NCBI RefSeq assembly: GCF_029953635.1
Contig: NZ_CP124543.1
Coordinates: 2,397,455-2,461,454 of the forward strand
Direction of reading: 5' to 3'
Source: Halotia branconii CENA392
GTDB lineage: Bacteria > Cyanobacteriota > Cyanobacteriia > Cyanobacteriales > Nostocaceae
DNA length: 64,000 nt
Shown here: positions 48,065-58,122 of the stretch, piece by piece
Layout: every line of letters begins with the position of its first letter
Numbering within the stretch: position 1 is the first letter of the stretch
Program-made: the position numbers and the translations under genes
Notes under the pieces: generated by a model
Databases searched by the model: none
What the model was told of the DNA's origin: nothing
The model's input: the letters and a program-made list of their open reading frames with translations, nothing else

Positions 48065-48133
48065 TAGCAAAGCATAATTAAAGAATACTGCTTTAGGATA
48101 TATAGATGTTGGAATGCGATCGCAAAAATATCT

Positions 48134-49270
48134 GTGGCTAATCAACAAGACATCGCCTCATCTTTGGCGCGGACTCATTTATATCAACTGGGTGTAGAAC
48201 TTAAAGCCCGCTTTACTAGCTTTGGTGGTTGGGAAATGCCCGTGCAGTATAGTGGTATTAGCCGCGAACATGAGGCTGTGAGAAACGCAGCTGGGATGTT
48301 CGACATATCCCACATGGGTAAATTTACTCTTCAGGGTCAAGACTTGATTTCTCAACTCCAGTATCTAGTGCCTTCAGACTTGAACCGACTGCAACTTGGT
48401 CAAGCACAATATACCGTATTGTTAAATCCTCAAGGGGGAATTATTGACGATATTATTGTCTATTACCAAGGTGAAGATACCACTGGCGTACAGCGGGTGT
48501 TGATCATAGTCAATGCAGCTACTACCAATAAAGATAAAGCGTGGTTATTGCAACATCTTGACTTGAATGAGGTGCAATTCCAAGACCTTTCACCAGAAAA
48601 AGCCCTGATTGCTGTACAAGGACCAAAAGCGATTAAATATCTCCAGCCTTTTGTCCAAGAAGACTTACAACCAATCAAAGCATTCGGACATTTAGCCGCA
48701 ACAGTACTGGGTAAATCTAGTTTTATTGCCCGCACAGGTTACACTGGCGAAGATGGTTTTGAGGTGATGGTAGATCCAGAGGTCGGGGTAGAATTGTGGC
48801 AAAATCTTTATGATGCCGGGGTAATTCCTTGCGGACTGGGTGCAAGAGATACTCTGCGTTTAGAAGCAGCGATGGCACTTTATGGACAAGATATCGATGA
48901 CACCACCACCCCTCTAGAGGCAGGTTTGGGATGGTTAGTTCACCTTGATAGCAAAGGTGATTTTATTGGTCGGCAAGTTTTGGCACAGCAAAAAGCCGAT
49001 GGAGTCCAACGCCGACTTGTCGGTTTACAAACGTCAGGACGCAACATTGCCCGTCATGGCTACCAAGTTTTATCAGCAAATCAAGTAGTGGGGGAAGTGA
49101 CTAGCGGGACTATATCTCCTACACTTGGTTATCCTGTTGCTTTAGCCTATGTTCCCACCAAGCTAGCAAGTGTTGGTCAACAGCTAGAAGTGGACATTCG
49201 GGGCAAAGCTTACCCCGCAGTTGTAGTTAAGCGTCCCTTTTATCGCTCAAAAAATCGTGTAACTAACTGA
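48134..49270 (+). CDS. gcvT: glycine cleavage system T protein (aminomethyltransferase)
   Basis: 378 residues starting at GTG 48134. It transfers the aminomethyl group from lipoyl-H protein to tetrahydrofolate. Motifs: [51 protein letters not shown] and a C-terminal GGxVTSGTxSPTL ([21 protein letters not shown]). It is followed by gcvH and gcvP, so three of the four proteins are encoded together. No glycine riboswitch was seen in the 69 bp upstream. Confidence 0.96.
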   Translation: MANQQDIASSLARTHLYQLGVELKARFTSFGGWEMPVQYSGISREHEAVRNAAGMFDISHMGKFTLQGQDLISQLQYLVPSDLNRLQLGQAQYTVLLNPQGGIIDDIIVYYQGEDTTGVQRVLIIVNAATTNKDKAWLLQHLDLNEVQFQDLSPEKALIAVQGPKAIKYLQPFVQEDLQPIKAFGHLAATVLGKSSFIARTGYTGEDGFEVMVDPEVGVELWQNLYDAGVIPCGLGARDTLRLEAAMALYGQDIDDTTTPLEAGLGWLVHLDSKGDFIGRQVLAQQKADGVQRRLVGLQTSGRNIARHGYQVLSANQVVGEVTSGTISPTLGYPVALAYVPTKLASVGQQLEVDIRGKAYPAVVVKRPFYRSKNRVTN

Positions 49271-49395
49271 TAACTTTCTAGATTTTTCAGAAATAATGTG
49301 TTTTAAGTTACTTCATCTATACTATGTTTAATTAACAAACATGACCTAGATGACTTTTGGGGCGATAATTTGTTTGATCTGGAAGGGAAATTGAT

Positions 49396-49788
49396 ATGTC
49401 GTCTTTTGAATATCCTCAGGATTTGAGATACCTGGATACTCATGAATATGTGCGGCTTGATGGTGAAATTGCCACCATTGGCATCACTGAGTTTGCCGTA
49501 GACCAATTGGGTGATATCGTGTTTTTAGAATTGCCAGAGATAGGCGATGCATTGGCTAAAGGAGAAACCTTTGGCTCAATTGAATCAGTAAAAGCTGTTG
49601 AAGACCTGAGTTCACCAGTCACCGGCACAGTTATAGAGCGCAATGAGGCTTTGATTGACTCTCCCGAAGAAGTGGCAGAAGATCCTTATGGTGAAGGGTG
49701 GTTCTTAAAAGTACGCGTCAATGACCCTGATGAGGTGAATGACGGCTTGACAGCTGATGAGTATCGCGCCCAGGTAGAAGGGGAGTAG
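49396..49788 (+). CDS. gcvH: glycine cleavage system H protein
   Basis: 130 residues. Lipoylation site Lys66 in [47 protein letters not shown] and [13 protein letters not shown] are typical. It carries the aminomethyl group between P, T and L proteins. The ATG start has AGGGAAATT a few bases upstream. It lies 125 bp after gcvT. Confidence 0.97.
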   Translation: MSSFEYPQDLRYLDTHEYVRLDGEIATIGITEFAVDQLGDIVFLELPEIGDALAKGETFGSIESVKAVEDLSSPVTGTVIERNEALIDSPEEVAEDPYGEGWFLKVRVNDPDEVNDGLTADEYRAQVEGE

Positions 49789-49799
49789 GAAGAGGCAGA

Positions 49800-49980
49800 A
49801 GAGCAGCACTTCGGCTTCGCTCAGTGACCAAAGCAGGGGAGCAGCAAGAGGGGAAAAGGTTAAAGGGTAAAGGGTAAAGGATGAAAAAACCAACCCTTTA
49901 ACCCTTTCCCTTTCCCCCTTCCCCCTTCTTTCCCATGCTCCATGCCCAATGCCCCATGCCCAATTCCCTATGCCCCACAC
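49800..49980. repeat. mixed tandem heptamers between gcvH and gcvP
   Basis: CACTTCGGCTTCGCTCAGTG unit (49806-49825), GGGTAAA units (about 49858-49880) with their complement CCCTTTAACCC (49892-49910), then CCATGCC/CCCAATG units (49932-49979). This fills most of the 289-bp spacer. Confidence 0.7.
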
Positions 49981-50077
49981 TTAAATTTATAAAATTTTAG
50001 CTAATCAGATCATTTACCCCCTCTTATTAGAAGTAATTATTGCAAAATATTAAACAGTAACGTCTGGAGAGCTATCT

Positions 50078-53014
50078 GTGGTAATTTATGCTTCTATTCC
50101 TGAGTCTAGCGATCGCTCAATGCTAGACGAAAGAAGTCAAAAATTAAGTTATTTTACGCAAAGACATATTGGAATTGACTCCAATGACATTCAGCAAATG
50201 CTTGATGTTTTGGGGTTTACTAGCTTAGATGCCCTCATTGAACAAACAGTACCTCAGGCAATCCGGTTGAATAAACCGCTACAGTTGCCTGAAGCCCAAA
50301 GCGAATACGCAGCACTAGCAAAGTTAAAACGAATTGCTGCAAAAAATCAGGTTTGCCGTTCATACATTGGTATGGGATATTACGACTGCATCACTCCGGC
50401 TGTGATTAGCCGTAATATCTTAGAAAATCCTGGTTGGTATACTGCCTACACCCCCTATCAGCCAGAAATTGCCCAAGGCCGACTCGAAGCGCTGCTAAAT
50501 TTCCAAACCATGATTATTGACTTGACAGGTTTAGAAATTGCCAATGCTTCCTTACTCGATGAAGCTACAGCCGCAGCAGAAGCTATGAGCATGAGTTATG
50601 GTGTTAGCAAAAATAAAGCAAATGCCTATTTCGTCTCTGGTGATTGTCATCCCCAAACTATTGATGTGTTGCAAACACGGGCTAAACCTTTAGGAATTGA
50701 GATCATTATCGGCAATCATCAAACATTTGATTTTGAACAACCGATTTTTGGGGCAATTCTGCAATATCCCGCCAGTGATGGCACTATTTATGACTACCGC
50801 GCTTTTATCGCAAAAGCCCATGCTAAGGGTGCATTGGTGACGGTAGCAGCAGACCCATTGAGTTTAACTTTATTAACACCGCCTGGTGAATTTGGCGCTG
50901 ATATTGCTGTGGGCAGTACCCAGCGTTTCGGTATTCCCTTGGGGTTTGGGGGACCTCATGCAGCATACTTTGCGACAAAAGAAGAATATAAACGGCAGGT
51001 TCCAGGAAGAATTGTAGGTATATCAAAAGATGCTCAAGGTAAGCCTGCATTGCGTCTAGCTTTGCAAACCCGCGAACAGCATATCCGCCGCGAAAAAGCA
51101 ACTAGTAATATTTGTACAGCCCAGGTGTTGCTGGCAGTGATGGCGAGTATGTATGCTGTTTATCATGGGCCAGATGGACTCCTAGCAATAGCTCAGAGAA
51201 TACATTACCTGACTTTGATTCTGGCAGAGTGGTTGCAGCGACTAGATTACAGCATCAGTTCTAAACCTTTCTTTGATACGCTACGGGTAGAGTTAGGAAC
51301 TAAATCTCTACAAGAAATTCTACAAGCTGCTGAAGCCCGTCAAATTAATCTGCGTATTGTTGATACATCAATTGTTGGTATCTCACTGGACGAGACTACC
51401 ACATTGGATGATGTACGAGAAATATGCCAAATTTTTTCTGGAACAGATGAGCTAGGGTTTGTTTTGAATGTGCAAGAGATGGAATGGATAATTCAGCAAT
51501 CAGGCTTAAAAGATGAACGTTTTAACCGCCAAAGTGATTACCTTACCCATCCCGTCTTCAACCGCTATCACTCAGAAACTGAGTTGTTGCGATATTTACA
51601 CAAGCTAGAAACTAAGGATTTATCTTTAACTACATCGATGATTCCTTTGGGGTCATGCACAATGAAGTTGAATGCAACATCTGAGATGATTCCAGTGACT
51701 TGGGAAGAATTTGGCAAAATACACCCATTTGCCCCCCCAACTCAAACACGGGGTTATCAAATTTTGTTTGGGCAACTGGAAGCATGGTTAGCTGAAATAA
51801 TCGGTTTTACCGGAGTTTCTCTACAGCCTAACGCGGGTTCTCAAGGTGAATACGCAGGACTTTTAGTGATTCATCAGTATCACGAAAGTCGTGGGGAAGA
51901 ACACCGCAATATCTGTTTAATTCCTCAATCTGCACATGGAACTAATCCAGCAAGCGCGGTAATGTGTGGCATGAAGGTAGTTGCCGTTGCTTGTGATGTG
52001 GAAGGTAATATTGACCTTGATGATCTGAAAGCAAAGGCAGAAAAACATACCCATGAACTTGCTGCCTTGATGGTGACATATCCCTCAACTCATGGCGTTT
52101 TCGAGGAAGCAATTCAGGAAATTTGTGCTGTTGTGCATAGCCACGGCGGACAAGTTTACATGGATGGGGCGAATATGAACGCCCAAGTCGGAATTTGCCG
52201 CCCTGGTGATATTGGCGCAGATGTCTGTCATTTGAATCTGCACAAAACATTCTGTATTCCTCATGGTGGTGGCGGCCCTGGTATGGGGCCAATTGGTGTT
52301 GCTTCTCATCTTGTGCCATTCTTACCCGGACACTCGGTAGTAGGGAATAGGAAAGGCGCTAATACTCAACATATTGGTGCAGTTGCGGCTGCACCTTGGG
52401 GTAGTGCTAGTATCTTAGTAATTTCTTGGATGTACATTGTAATGATGGGTGCTGCTGGTTTGACGCAAGCAACTAAGGTGGCAATTCTCAACGCTAACTA
52501 CATCGCCAAGAGACTTGAAAATTACTATCCTGTTTTATATAAAGGGAAAAATGATTTAGTTGCCCATGAGTGCATTTTAGATTTAAGAGCGCTCAAAAAA
52601 TCTGCAAGTATCGAAATCGATGATATTGCTAAGCGTTTAATGGACTACGGTTTCCATGCGCCGACGGTCTCTTGGCCTGTAGCAGGAACTATTATGGTGG
52701 AACCAACAGAAAGCGAATCGAAAGAAGAGTTAGATCGTTTTTGTGATGCCATGACTGCGATTCGTCAAGAAATTGCGGAAATCGAATCAGGCAAGATGGA
52801 TGTTCAAGATAATCTTTTGAAGAATGCACCCCATACCGCAGAAAGTCTCATCGCTGGAGAATGGACTCATCCCTATTCTCGTGAACAAGCTGCCTACCCT
52901 GCGCCTTGGACTCATGAACATAAATTCTGGCCGGCTGTTGGTCGAATTGACGCTGCTTTTGGCGATCGCAATTTTGTTTGTTCTTGTCTACCAATGGAGG
53001 CTTATTCGTCTTAA
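50078..53014 (+). CDS. gcvP: glycine dehydrogenase (decarboxylating), P protein
   Basis: 978 residues starting at GTG 50078 with CTGGAGAG about 8 nt upstream. It is the full-length single-chain P protein, with two related halves. The PLP Lys is Lys723 in [46 protein letters not shown] and [11 protein letters not shown] are conserved. It decarboxylates glycine and passes the aminomethyl group to H-protein lipoamide. A palindromic hairpin at 53045-53077 follows the stop and may end the unit. Confidence 0.97.
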   Translation: MVIYASIPESSDRSMLDERSQKLSYFTQRHIGIDSNDIQQMLDVLGFTSLDALIEQTVPQAIRLNKPLQLPEAQSEYAALAKLKRIAAKNQVCRSYIGMGYYDCITPAVISRNILENPGWYTAYTPYQPEIAQGRLEALLNFQTMIIDLTGLEIANASLLDEATAAAEAMSMSYGVSKNKANAYFVSGDCHPQTIDVLQTRAKPLGIEIIIGNHQTFDFEQPIFGAILQYPASDGTIYDYRAFIAKAHAKGALVTVAADPLSLTLLTPPGEFGADIAVGSTQRFGIPLGFGGPHAAYFATKEEYKRQVPGRIVGISKDAQGKPALRLALQTREQHIRREKATSNICTAQVLLAVMASMYAVYHGPDGLLAIAQRIHYLTLILAEWLQRLDYSISSKPFFDTLRVELGTKSLQEILQAAEARQINLRIVDTSIVGISLDETTTLDDVREICQIFSGTDELGFVLNVQEMEWIIQQSGLKDERFNRQSDYLTHPVFNRYHSETELLRYLHKLETKDLSLTTSMIPLGSCTMKLNATSEMIPVTWEEFGKIHPFAPPTQTRGYQILFGQLEAWLAEIIGFTGVSLQPNAGSQGEYAGLLVIHQYHESRGEEHRNICLIPQSAHGTNPASAVMCGMKVVAVACDVEGNIDLDDLKAKAEKHTHELAALMVTYPSTHGVFEEAIQEICAVVHSHGGQVYMDGANMNAQVGICRPGDIGADVCHLNLHKTFCIPHGGGGPGMGPIGVASHLVPFLPGHSVVGNRKGANTQHIGAVAAAPWGSASILVISWMYIVMMGAAGLTQATKVAILNANYIAKRLENYYPVLYKGKNDLVAHECILDLRALKKSASIEIDDIAKRLMDYGFHAPTVSWPVAGTIMVEPTESESKEELDRFCDAMTAIRQEIAEIESGKMDVQDNLLKNAPHTAESLIAGEWTHPYSREQAAYPAPWTHEHKFWPAVGRIDAAFGDRNFVCSCLPMEAYSS

Positions 53015-53044
53015 ACTGGTGCTGTAATTAGATTTCGCTCAATC

Positions 53045-53077
53045 AGATCCCCGACTTTTTTGAAAAGTCGAGGATCT
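53045..53077. terminator. palindromic hairpin after gcvP
   Basis: AGATCCCCGACTTTT pairs with AAAAGTCGAGGATCT, leaving a very short loop. It lies 31 bp downstream of the gcvP stop. The same sequence occurs at 11572, so it is a dispersed repeat that may have been recruited as a terminator. Confidence 0.5.
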
Positions 53078-53123
53078 TTATAGTAGCGGATCTTATGTAG
53101 GCGATCGCACTCAGGCAGTAAGA

Positions 53124-53531
53124 TTATAATTTTGAATCTGGTAAGTAACGACTAAGAAAATCTTGTGGAGTTAAAATTGGGATTCCGTTAAATTCTATCA
53201 ACACCAATAAATCTAAATCACCAGTAATAATTGCTTCAGCATTTGCCACGACAGCCGCAGCCAGAACTACGGTATCTTTTGGATCACGCAATTGAGGAGA
53301 ATCTACAGAAATAGTTGAACAATCATTTGATAAACTCTGAACTACAGACATCAAATCCTCAACTGTATAACTTCTTTGTTGTAGTTGCAGCTGAAATTTA
53401 TCACGTTTTAAAGTTATTTCTAGTTCCAATAATAAAAGTTCAGAGGTAAAGACATTAATTTGTTGATTTCTTGCTAAACGCAAAGTTTTACCAGGAACAC
53501 CTCCCCACAATAAGGCTGAAATCCAAACATT
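53124..53531 (-). pseudogene. headless PIN-domain toxin (COG1569-like)
   Basis: Reading on the minus strand from 53531, NVWISALLWGGVPGKTLRLARNQ, FTSELLLLELEITLKRDKF, SQLRDPKDTVVLAAAVVANAEAIITGDLDLL and TPQDFLSRYL give most of a PIN domain of the putative toxin family COG1569. The open frame can start at a TTG at 53510 and yields 128 residues. The N-terminal strand with the first catalytic Asp is missing: the matching LLDA lies just upstream but in the hicA frame. Later acidic residues (Glu in ELLLLELE, RDPKDT, GDLD) remain. Without the first Asp the protein should be inactive. Confidence 0.65.
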
Positions 53532-53593
53532 GACACTGCATCTAATAAAAGTTTTTCCGCTTCTGTTGCAGTCAAACGTGGCAGCTTAGGCAA
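53474..53593 (-). pseudogene. truncated hicA toxin start joined to the PIN gene
   Basis: A TTG at 53591-53593 overlaps the hicB stop by 8 bp and reads PKLPRLTATEAEKLLLDA, the start of HicA proteins of this type. After residue 19 the sequence switches to PIN-gene DNA in the wrong frame and reaches TAG at 53474-53476. The HicA RNA-binding body with its His is absent. The junction is at TTATTAGATGCA, which could code for LLDA in either parent gene. Confidence 0.65.
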
Positions 53594-53810
53594 CTTTTAC
53601 CTCCAAGGTTATTGTGAATGTTTCCTTGTTCTGAAGTGCCTGTTTTTCTGAATTTGACAAGGTTTCTATATAAAGCTCAACTGCTTCTTTGATATTTGCC
53701 TGTACTTCTTCTAGGGAATCACCTTGAGATTGACAACCAGGAAGTTCAGGACAATAAGCATAATATCCATATTCATCTTTTTCGATCACAATGCTAACTT
53801 TATACGACAT
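53586..53810 (-). CDS. hicB: HicB-family antitoxin
   Basis: 74 residues. The HicB fold is clear: SIVIEKDEYGYYAYCPELPGCQSQGDSLEEVQANIKEAVELYIETL. In a normal pair HicB binds and blocks HicA, and it can repress the promoter. It has no added DNA-binding domain. Here its hicA partner is cut off after 19 codons, so the antitoxin is an orphan. Confidence 0.88.
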   Translation of the reverse strand: MSYKVSIVIEKDEYGYYAYCPELPGCQSQGDSLEEVQANIKEAVELYIETLSNSEKQALQNKETFTITLEVKVA

Positions 53811-54079
53811 ATCAAAGTTACCTTGACTCGTTCAATAACTATTATCACCTTTCATCCCCACCTCCGGTTAGGAAGCGTCAGAACGAGAAAATCAGGGTTT
53901 ACCGATGAGTTCGTTGCAAAAACAGAAACCACAACCATAATCTTAAAGATCAACCGTAAAATCAACATAAAGTTTCAGCAATATTACTGGCGACAATTAA
54001 ATAATTTACTGATAATCGGAATTGATGCCGACAGGATAGGGCTGCAAATAATCACTGATTAAGGTTGTGAGGCTAAAGA

Positions 54080-57000
54080 ATGAAGAGAAGTGCAAAGTCT
54101 CAACGAGTTTGTTGGTGGTTTATACCAAAATTGACTCGCTACAGTTTAACTTTGTTGCTGAGTGCGGTAATGCTTGCTGATGCTGTGGGGGCGACACCGA
54201 GAAACCGAGGGTTGCAGATAGCACAGCAGCCAGGAACCACTCAACAAAATGCCACTCGCGCTGCTGCAAAACAGGTTTCTCAAGTTCTCCAACGGCCAAA
54301 ATTTCCCCCACTGCCAAAAAGTCCCCCAATACCAAAAGTGTCCCCACAACCTCCAAATGCCACTCGCGATGCTGTAGAATGGATTTTTCCAGTTATCCAA
54401 CTACCACAATTTCCCCCACAGCCTCCAAATGCCACTCGTGCTGCTGCGGAACGGGTTTTTCAAGAAGGTTGGGAACTTTATCAACAAGGTACAGCAGAAT
54501 CACTGCGACAGGCGATCGGGAAATTGCAAGAAGCGCTGAAGCTTTGGCAACAAGTTGATGATAAACCCTGGGAAGCTATCACCCTCAACAATATTGGCAG
54601 AGTCTACGACTTATTAGGAGAAAAGCAACAAGCGCTTAAATACTACAACCAAGCTTTACCCATATTCCGTGCAGTGAAGGACGGAAGAGGAGAAGCCACC
54701 ATCCTCAACAATATTGGCTTAGTCTACAACTCATTAGGAGAAAAGCAACAAGCGCTTAAATACTACAACCAAGCTTTACCCATAAGCCGTGCAGTGGAGG
54801 ACAGAAGAGGAGAAGCCACCATCCTCAACAATATTGGCTTAGTCTACAACTCATTAGGAGAAAAACAAGAAGCGCTCAAATACTACAACCAAGCTTTACC
54901 CATACTCCGTGCAGTGGAGGACATGGGAATGGAAGCCATCACCCTTAGCAATATTGGCGGTGTCTACAACTCATTAGGAGAAAAGCAACAAGCACTCAAA
55001 TACTTAAACCAAGCTTTACCCATACACCGTGCAGCGAGGGACAGAAGAGGAGAAGCCACCACCCTCAACAATATTGGCTTAGTCTACAACTTATTAGGAG
55101 AAAGGCAACAAGCGCTCAAATACTACAACCAAGCTTTACCCATAAACCGTGCAGTGGGGGACAGAAGAGGGGAAGCCACTACCCTTAACAATATTGGTAA
55201 TGTCTACAACTTATCAGGAGAAAAGCAACAAGCGCTTCAATACTTCAATCAATCTTTACCCTTAAGTCGTGCAGTGGGGGACACAATAGGAGAAGCCGCT
55301 ACCCTCAGCAATATTGGCAATGTCTACGACTCATTAGGAGAAAAGCAACAAGCGCTCAAATACTACAACCAAGCTTTACCCATAAACCGTGTAGTGGGGA
55401 ACAGGGGAGGGGAAGCCACCACCCTCAACAATATTGGCAGTGTCTACAACGATTTAGGAGAAAAGCAACAAGCGCTTCAATACTTCAATCAATCTTTACC
55501 CTTAAGTCGTGCAGTGGGGGACACAATAGGAGAAGCCGCTACCCTCAGCAATATTGGTAATGTCTACAACGATTTAGGAGAAAAGCAACAAGCGCTTCAA
55601 TACTACAACCAAGCTTTACCCTTAAGTCGTGCAGTGGAGGATACAAGAGGAGAAGCCACCATCCTCAACAATATTGGCAGTGTCTACAACTCATTAGGAG
55701 AAAAGCAAAAAGCGCTCAAATACTACAACCAAGCTTTACCCATATTCCGTGCATTGGGGGACAGGGGAGGAGAAGCCAACACACTCTCTAAGATGGCTTT
55801 GCTAGAACGCGATCGCGGTAATCTAGAACAAGCCCAAACACAGATTCAAGCAGCTATTGAAATCATTGAAGATTTACGCACCAAAATAGCTGACAAAGAA
55901 CTACGCACTTCTTACTTTGCCTCAGTCCAAGACTACTACAAGTTCTACACTGATCTTTTGATGGAACTGCACAAAAAAGACCCATCAAAAGGATACGATG
56001 GTTTGGCACTGCAAGTTAGCGATCGCTCCCGCGCCCGTGGTCTAATTGAACTATTAACCGAAGCAAATATAGACATCAAAAAAGGCATTAACCCACAACT
56101 TTTAGCAGAAGAACGCCGTTTGCAAGAACAAATCAATGCTCAAGAAAAATTATTATCAGAACTAGCAAGTAAAAAAGAAACCCCAGAACAACTTTTAACC
56201 AACACTAAACAAAAAATTCAAGACTTACTCAAACAACAGCGAGAACTTGAAGTTAAAATCCGCGCCAATAACCCAGAATATGCTGATTTGAAATATCCCC
56301 AACCTCTGACTCTCAAAGAAATTCAGCAACAACTTGATCAAGACACACTGTTATTGCAATATTCCTTAGGTGAAGAACGTAGCTATCTTTGGGCTGTCAC
56401 ACCCAACTCTCTCCATAGCTATGAACTTCCAGGACGCGCACAGATAGACAAAGCAGCCAAGAATTTATACAATAATTATTTAAGAAATCCTGGAATACTC
56501 GGAGCTTCTCCAGAAGAAACAGCTAAAGCTGTAGAAGAAACGGCTAAAGCTGCTAATCAACTCAGTCAGCTTATTCTTGCACCTGTTGCTGATAAATTGG
56601 GGCAAAAACGCTTAATAATTGTTGGTGATGATGCTTTACAATACATTCCCTTTGCGGTACTAACTACATCAACCAAAGCCGGGGATGGGTCAGATTATAC
56701 ACCATTGGTGGTCAACCATGAAATTATCTCTCTACCTTCCGCCTCCACCATTGCCATTCTAAGAAAACAAACCAAAGGGCGCACAAAAGCACCGAAAACC
56801 CTAGCTATCCTTGCAGACCCAGTATTTAGCGCTAACGATGTGCGAGTTACTGGCAAATCTTCCAACGTTGCCGATAATAACCTTGACTTGCAACTAGAAG
56901 AATCTGCCCTGAAGCGGTCTACTAGAAACATCAACCGCAGCGAAATTGAAAGACTCGAAGGCACAGAAAAAGAGGCACGGGAGATTCTCAAACTTGTCTC

Positions 57001-57526
57001 ACCTTCAGAGAACATCCAAGCCTTTGGTTTTGATGCTAACTACAACTGGGCTACCAATTCCCAACTGAGTCAATACAAGATGTTGCATTTTGCTACCCAC
57101 GGCTTCTTAGACAGCACTGAACCAGAGTTATCAGGAATTGTCCTTTCGTTGATAGATAAACAAGGTAAATCCCAAAGAGGCTTTTTGCGTCTGACTGATA
57201 TCTTTAACCTCAACTTCCCAGCAGAGTTGGTGGTGCTAAGTGCTTGCGAAACTGGGCTAGGTAAGGAAGTTAAAGGAGAAGGGCTAGTAGGGTTGACAAG
57301 AGGACTAATGTATGCTGGGACAACGCGGGTAGTAGTGTCTTTATGGAACGTTGATGATGAAGCGACATCGTTATTGATGAGTCAATTTTACAGCCAAATG
57401 TTGAAGGAAGGGAAAACTCCGGCAGCCGCCCTTAGAGCCGCACAACTAAAAATGTGGGAACAAGAAAAGTGGCGTAATCCATACTCTTGGTCGGCTTTTA
57501 CTCTGCTGGGTGAGTGGCGGGAATAA
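54080..57526 (+). CDS. secreted TPR-CHAT protein (caspase-like)
   Basis: 1148 residues. An N-terminal signal-like segment ([20 protein letters not shown]) is followed by a Pro-rich region with three copies of a PPNATRxA unit (about 50-135), then ten TPR units of exactly 40 residues (165-564; [27 protein letters not shown]), a coiled-coil-like linker (660-760) and a C-terminal CHAT domain (about 870-1148). The CHAT protease pair is visible as His1007 (HFATHGF) and Cys1056 (SACETG). The likely place is the periplasm or outside, which sets it apart from cytoplasmic CHAT effectors. Function unknown; proteolysis triggered through the TPR arm is inference. Confidence 0.9.
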   Translation: MKRSAKSQRVCWWFIPKLTRYSLTLLLSAVMLADAVGATPRNRGLQIAQQPGTTQQNATRAAAKQVSQVLQRPKFPPLPKSPPIPKVSPQPPNATRDAVEWIFPVIQLPQFPPQPPNATRAAAERVFQEGWELYQQGTAESLRQAIGKLQEALKLWQQVDDKPWEAITLNNIGRVYDLLGEKQQALKYYNQALPIFRAVKDGRGEATILNNIGLVYNSLGEKQQALKYYNQALPISRAVEDRRGEATILNNIGLVYNSLGEKQEALKYYNQALPILRAVEDMGMEAITLSNIGGVYNSLGEKQQALKYLNQALPIHRAARDRRGEATTLNNIGLVYNLLGERQQALKYYNQALPINRAVGDRRGEATTLNNIGNVYNLSGEKQQALQYFNQSLPLSRAVGDTIGEAATLSNIGNVYDSLGEKQQALKYYNQALPINRVVGNRGGEATTLNNIGSVYNDLGEKQQALQYFNQSLPLSRAVGDTIGEAATLSNIGNVYNDLGEKQQALQYYNQALPLSRAVEDTRGEATILNNIGSVYNSLGEKQKALKYYNQALPIFRALGDRGGEANTLSKMALLERDRGNLEQAQTQIQAAIEIIEDLRTKIADKELRTSYFASVQDYYKFYTDLLMELHKKDPSKGYDGLALQVSDRSRARGLIELLTEANIDIKKGINPQLLAEERRLQEQINAQEKLLSELASKKETPEQLLTNTKQKIQDLLKQQRELEVKIRANNPEYADLKYPQPLTLKEIQQQLDQDTLLLQYSLGEERSYLWAVTPNSLHSYELPGRAQIDKAAKNLYNNYLRNPGILGASPEETAKAVEETAKAANQLSQLILAPVADKLGQKRLIIVGDDALQYIPFAVLTTSTKAGDGSDYTPLVVNHEIISLPSASTIAILRKQTKGRTKAPKTLAILADPVFSANDVRVTGKSSNVADNNLDLQLEESALKRSTRNINRSEIERLEGTEKEAREILKLVSPSENIQAFGFDANYNWATNSQLSQYKMLHFATHGFLDSTEPELSGIVLSLIDKQGKSQRGFLRLTDIFNLNFPAELVVLSACETGLGKEVKGEGLVGLTRGLMYAGTTRVVVSLWNVDDEATSLLMSQFYSQMLKEGKTPAAALRAAQLKMWEQEKWRNPYSWSAFTLLGEWRE
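54572..55771 (+). repeat. ten tandem 120-bp units encoding TPRs
   Basis: The 120-bp period is exact and the DNA is nearly identical between units. Units 6 and 8 share the same variant text ([18 protein letters not shown]), so a 240-bp double unit was copied recently. The length is likely to vary between strains. Confidence 0.85.
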
Positions 57527-57556
57527 TTAAAAATTAAAAATTAAAAATTAAAAATT
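57527..57556. repeat. TTAAAAA tandem heptamers
   Basis: Four near-perfect TTAAAAA units directly after the stop codon of the TPR-CHAT gene, one of the heptamer families of this genome. Confidence 0.65.
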
Positions 57557-57700
57557 GAACAGGGACAACGGGTAATCATTGGTTCAAAGGATGACCGGAT
57601 TCCTATGACTAGCAGAGATTATCCTTGGTCGGCAGTTAGTAAAATTGAGGAGGTAGGTACTGACGGTAGCGGTTACGGTTGCAGCAAAATTAAGGACTAA
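57557..57700 (+). pseudogene. fragment of a trypsin-like (V8-type) serine protease
   Basis: One frame reads EQGQRVIIGSKDDRIP, then SRDYPWSAVSKIEEVGTDGSGYGC and ends at TAA 57698-57700. This resembles the segment before the catalytic His of secreted trypsin-like proteases (VIGxDDR....YPWSAIxxI). The catalytic body is missing. It lies on the same strand as, and only 30 bp after, the TPR-CHAT gene. Confidence 0.5.
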
Positions 57701-57795
57701 AGTCCTGACTACGAACTTACTTATGACATATTACTGAGAAACTAATTGTGCATTTAATACTTTGGTAATGCGATCGCTTGTAAATTCTAAATGAG

Positions 57796-58020
57796 CTATG
57801 CTTCTCCAGGTAAGGTTTTTAATTCTATATCCTGTAAATGATTGAGACGATCGCTATTAAACAGCGATCGCAGTACTGTACTTTGAAATTTGAGAATGCG
57901 ATCGTGAATTGAATAATCAAGCCTGTTGTTAGATATAGGGCTACCCCAATGTTGCCAGCGTGATGGTGCTAGCTGATTCAATAATTGCAATAAGATTCTT
58001 CCAATTGAAGATAAAGTCAA
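57796..58020 (-). pseudogene. fragment resembling a DUF5117-type metalloprotease C-terminal part
   Basis: A 74-codon frame from TTG 58018-58020 to TAG 57796 reads LNQLAPSRWQHWGSP, YSIHDRILKFQSTVLRSLF and RLNHLQDIELKTLPGEA. The ILxFQxxVLxxLF...RLxxLQDxEL pattern is like the C-terminal helices of large zinc metalloproteases of this family. No metal motif is present, so it would be a remnant. Recognition is from memory of the pattern and uncertain. Confidence 0.35.
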
Positions 58021-58034
58021 TAACGATTTATTTG

Positions 58035-58108
58035 TTTAGTCATGAAATTTTCAATAAAGAAGCCTCAAAATCTTGTATTCTGAGGCTTCTTTATTGTTGA
58101 TGACTAAA
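58035..58108 (-). terminator. strong terminator hairpin of the DUF4082 protein gene
   Basis: A perfect 16-bp inverted repeat CAATAAAGAAGCCTCA / TGAGGCTTCTTTATTG (58052-58067, 58081-58096) with a 13-nt loop is nested in an outer TTTAGTCAT / ATGACTAAA pair (58035-58043, 58100-58108). It starts 15 bp after the stop codon of the minus-strand gene. Confidence 0.75.
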
Positions 58109-58122
58109 TTGAAATCGGTGTT

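Noticed and set aside
48065..48133. Glycine riboswitch upstream of gcvT
   Set aside because: The 69-bp gap is too short for a full aptamer and shows no matching helices.
53724..54062. 112-residue plus-strand frame before the TPR-CHAT gene
   Set aside because: Its first part is antisense to hicB and the rest has low-complexity Ile/Thr/Arg content. It has no Shine-Dalgarno and no recognisable domain.
54572..55771. CRISPR-like array suggested by regular 120-bp spacing
   Set aside because: The period is 120 bp with almost no variable spacer, and the repeats are in frame as TPR codons, so it is a coding tandem repeat.
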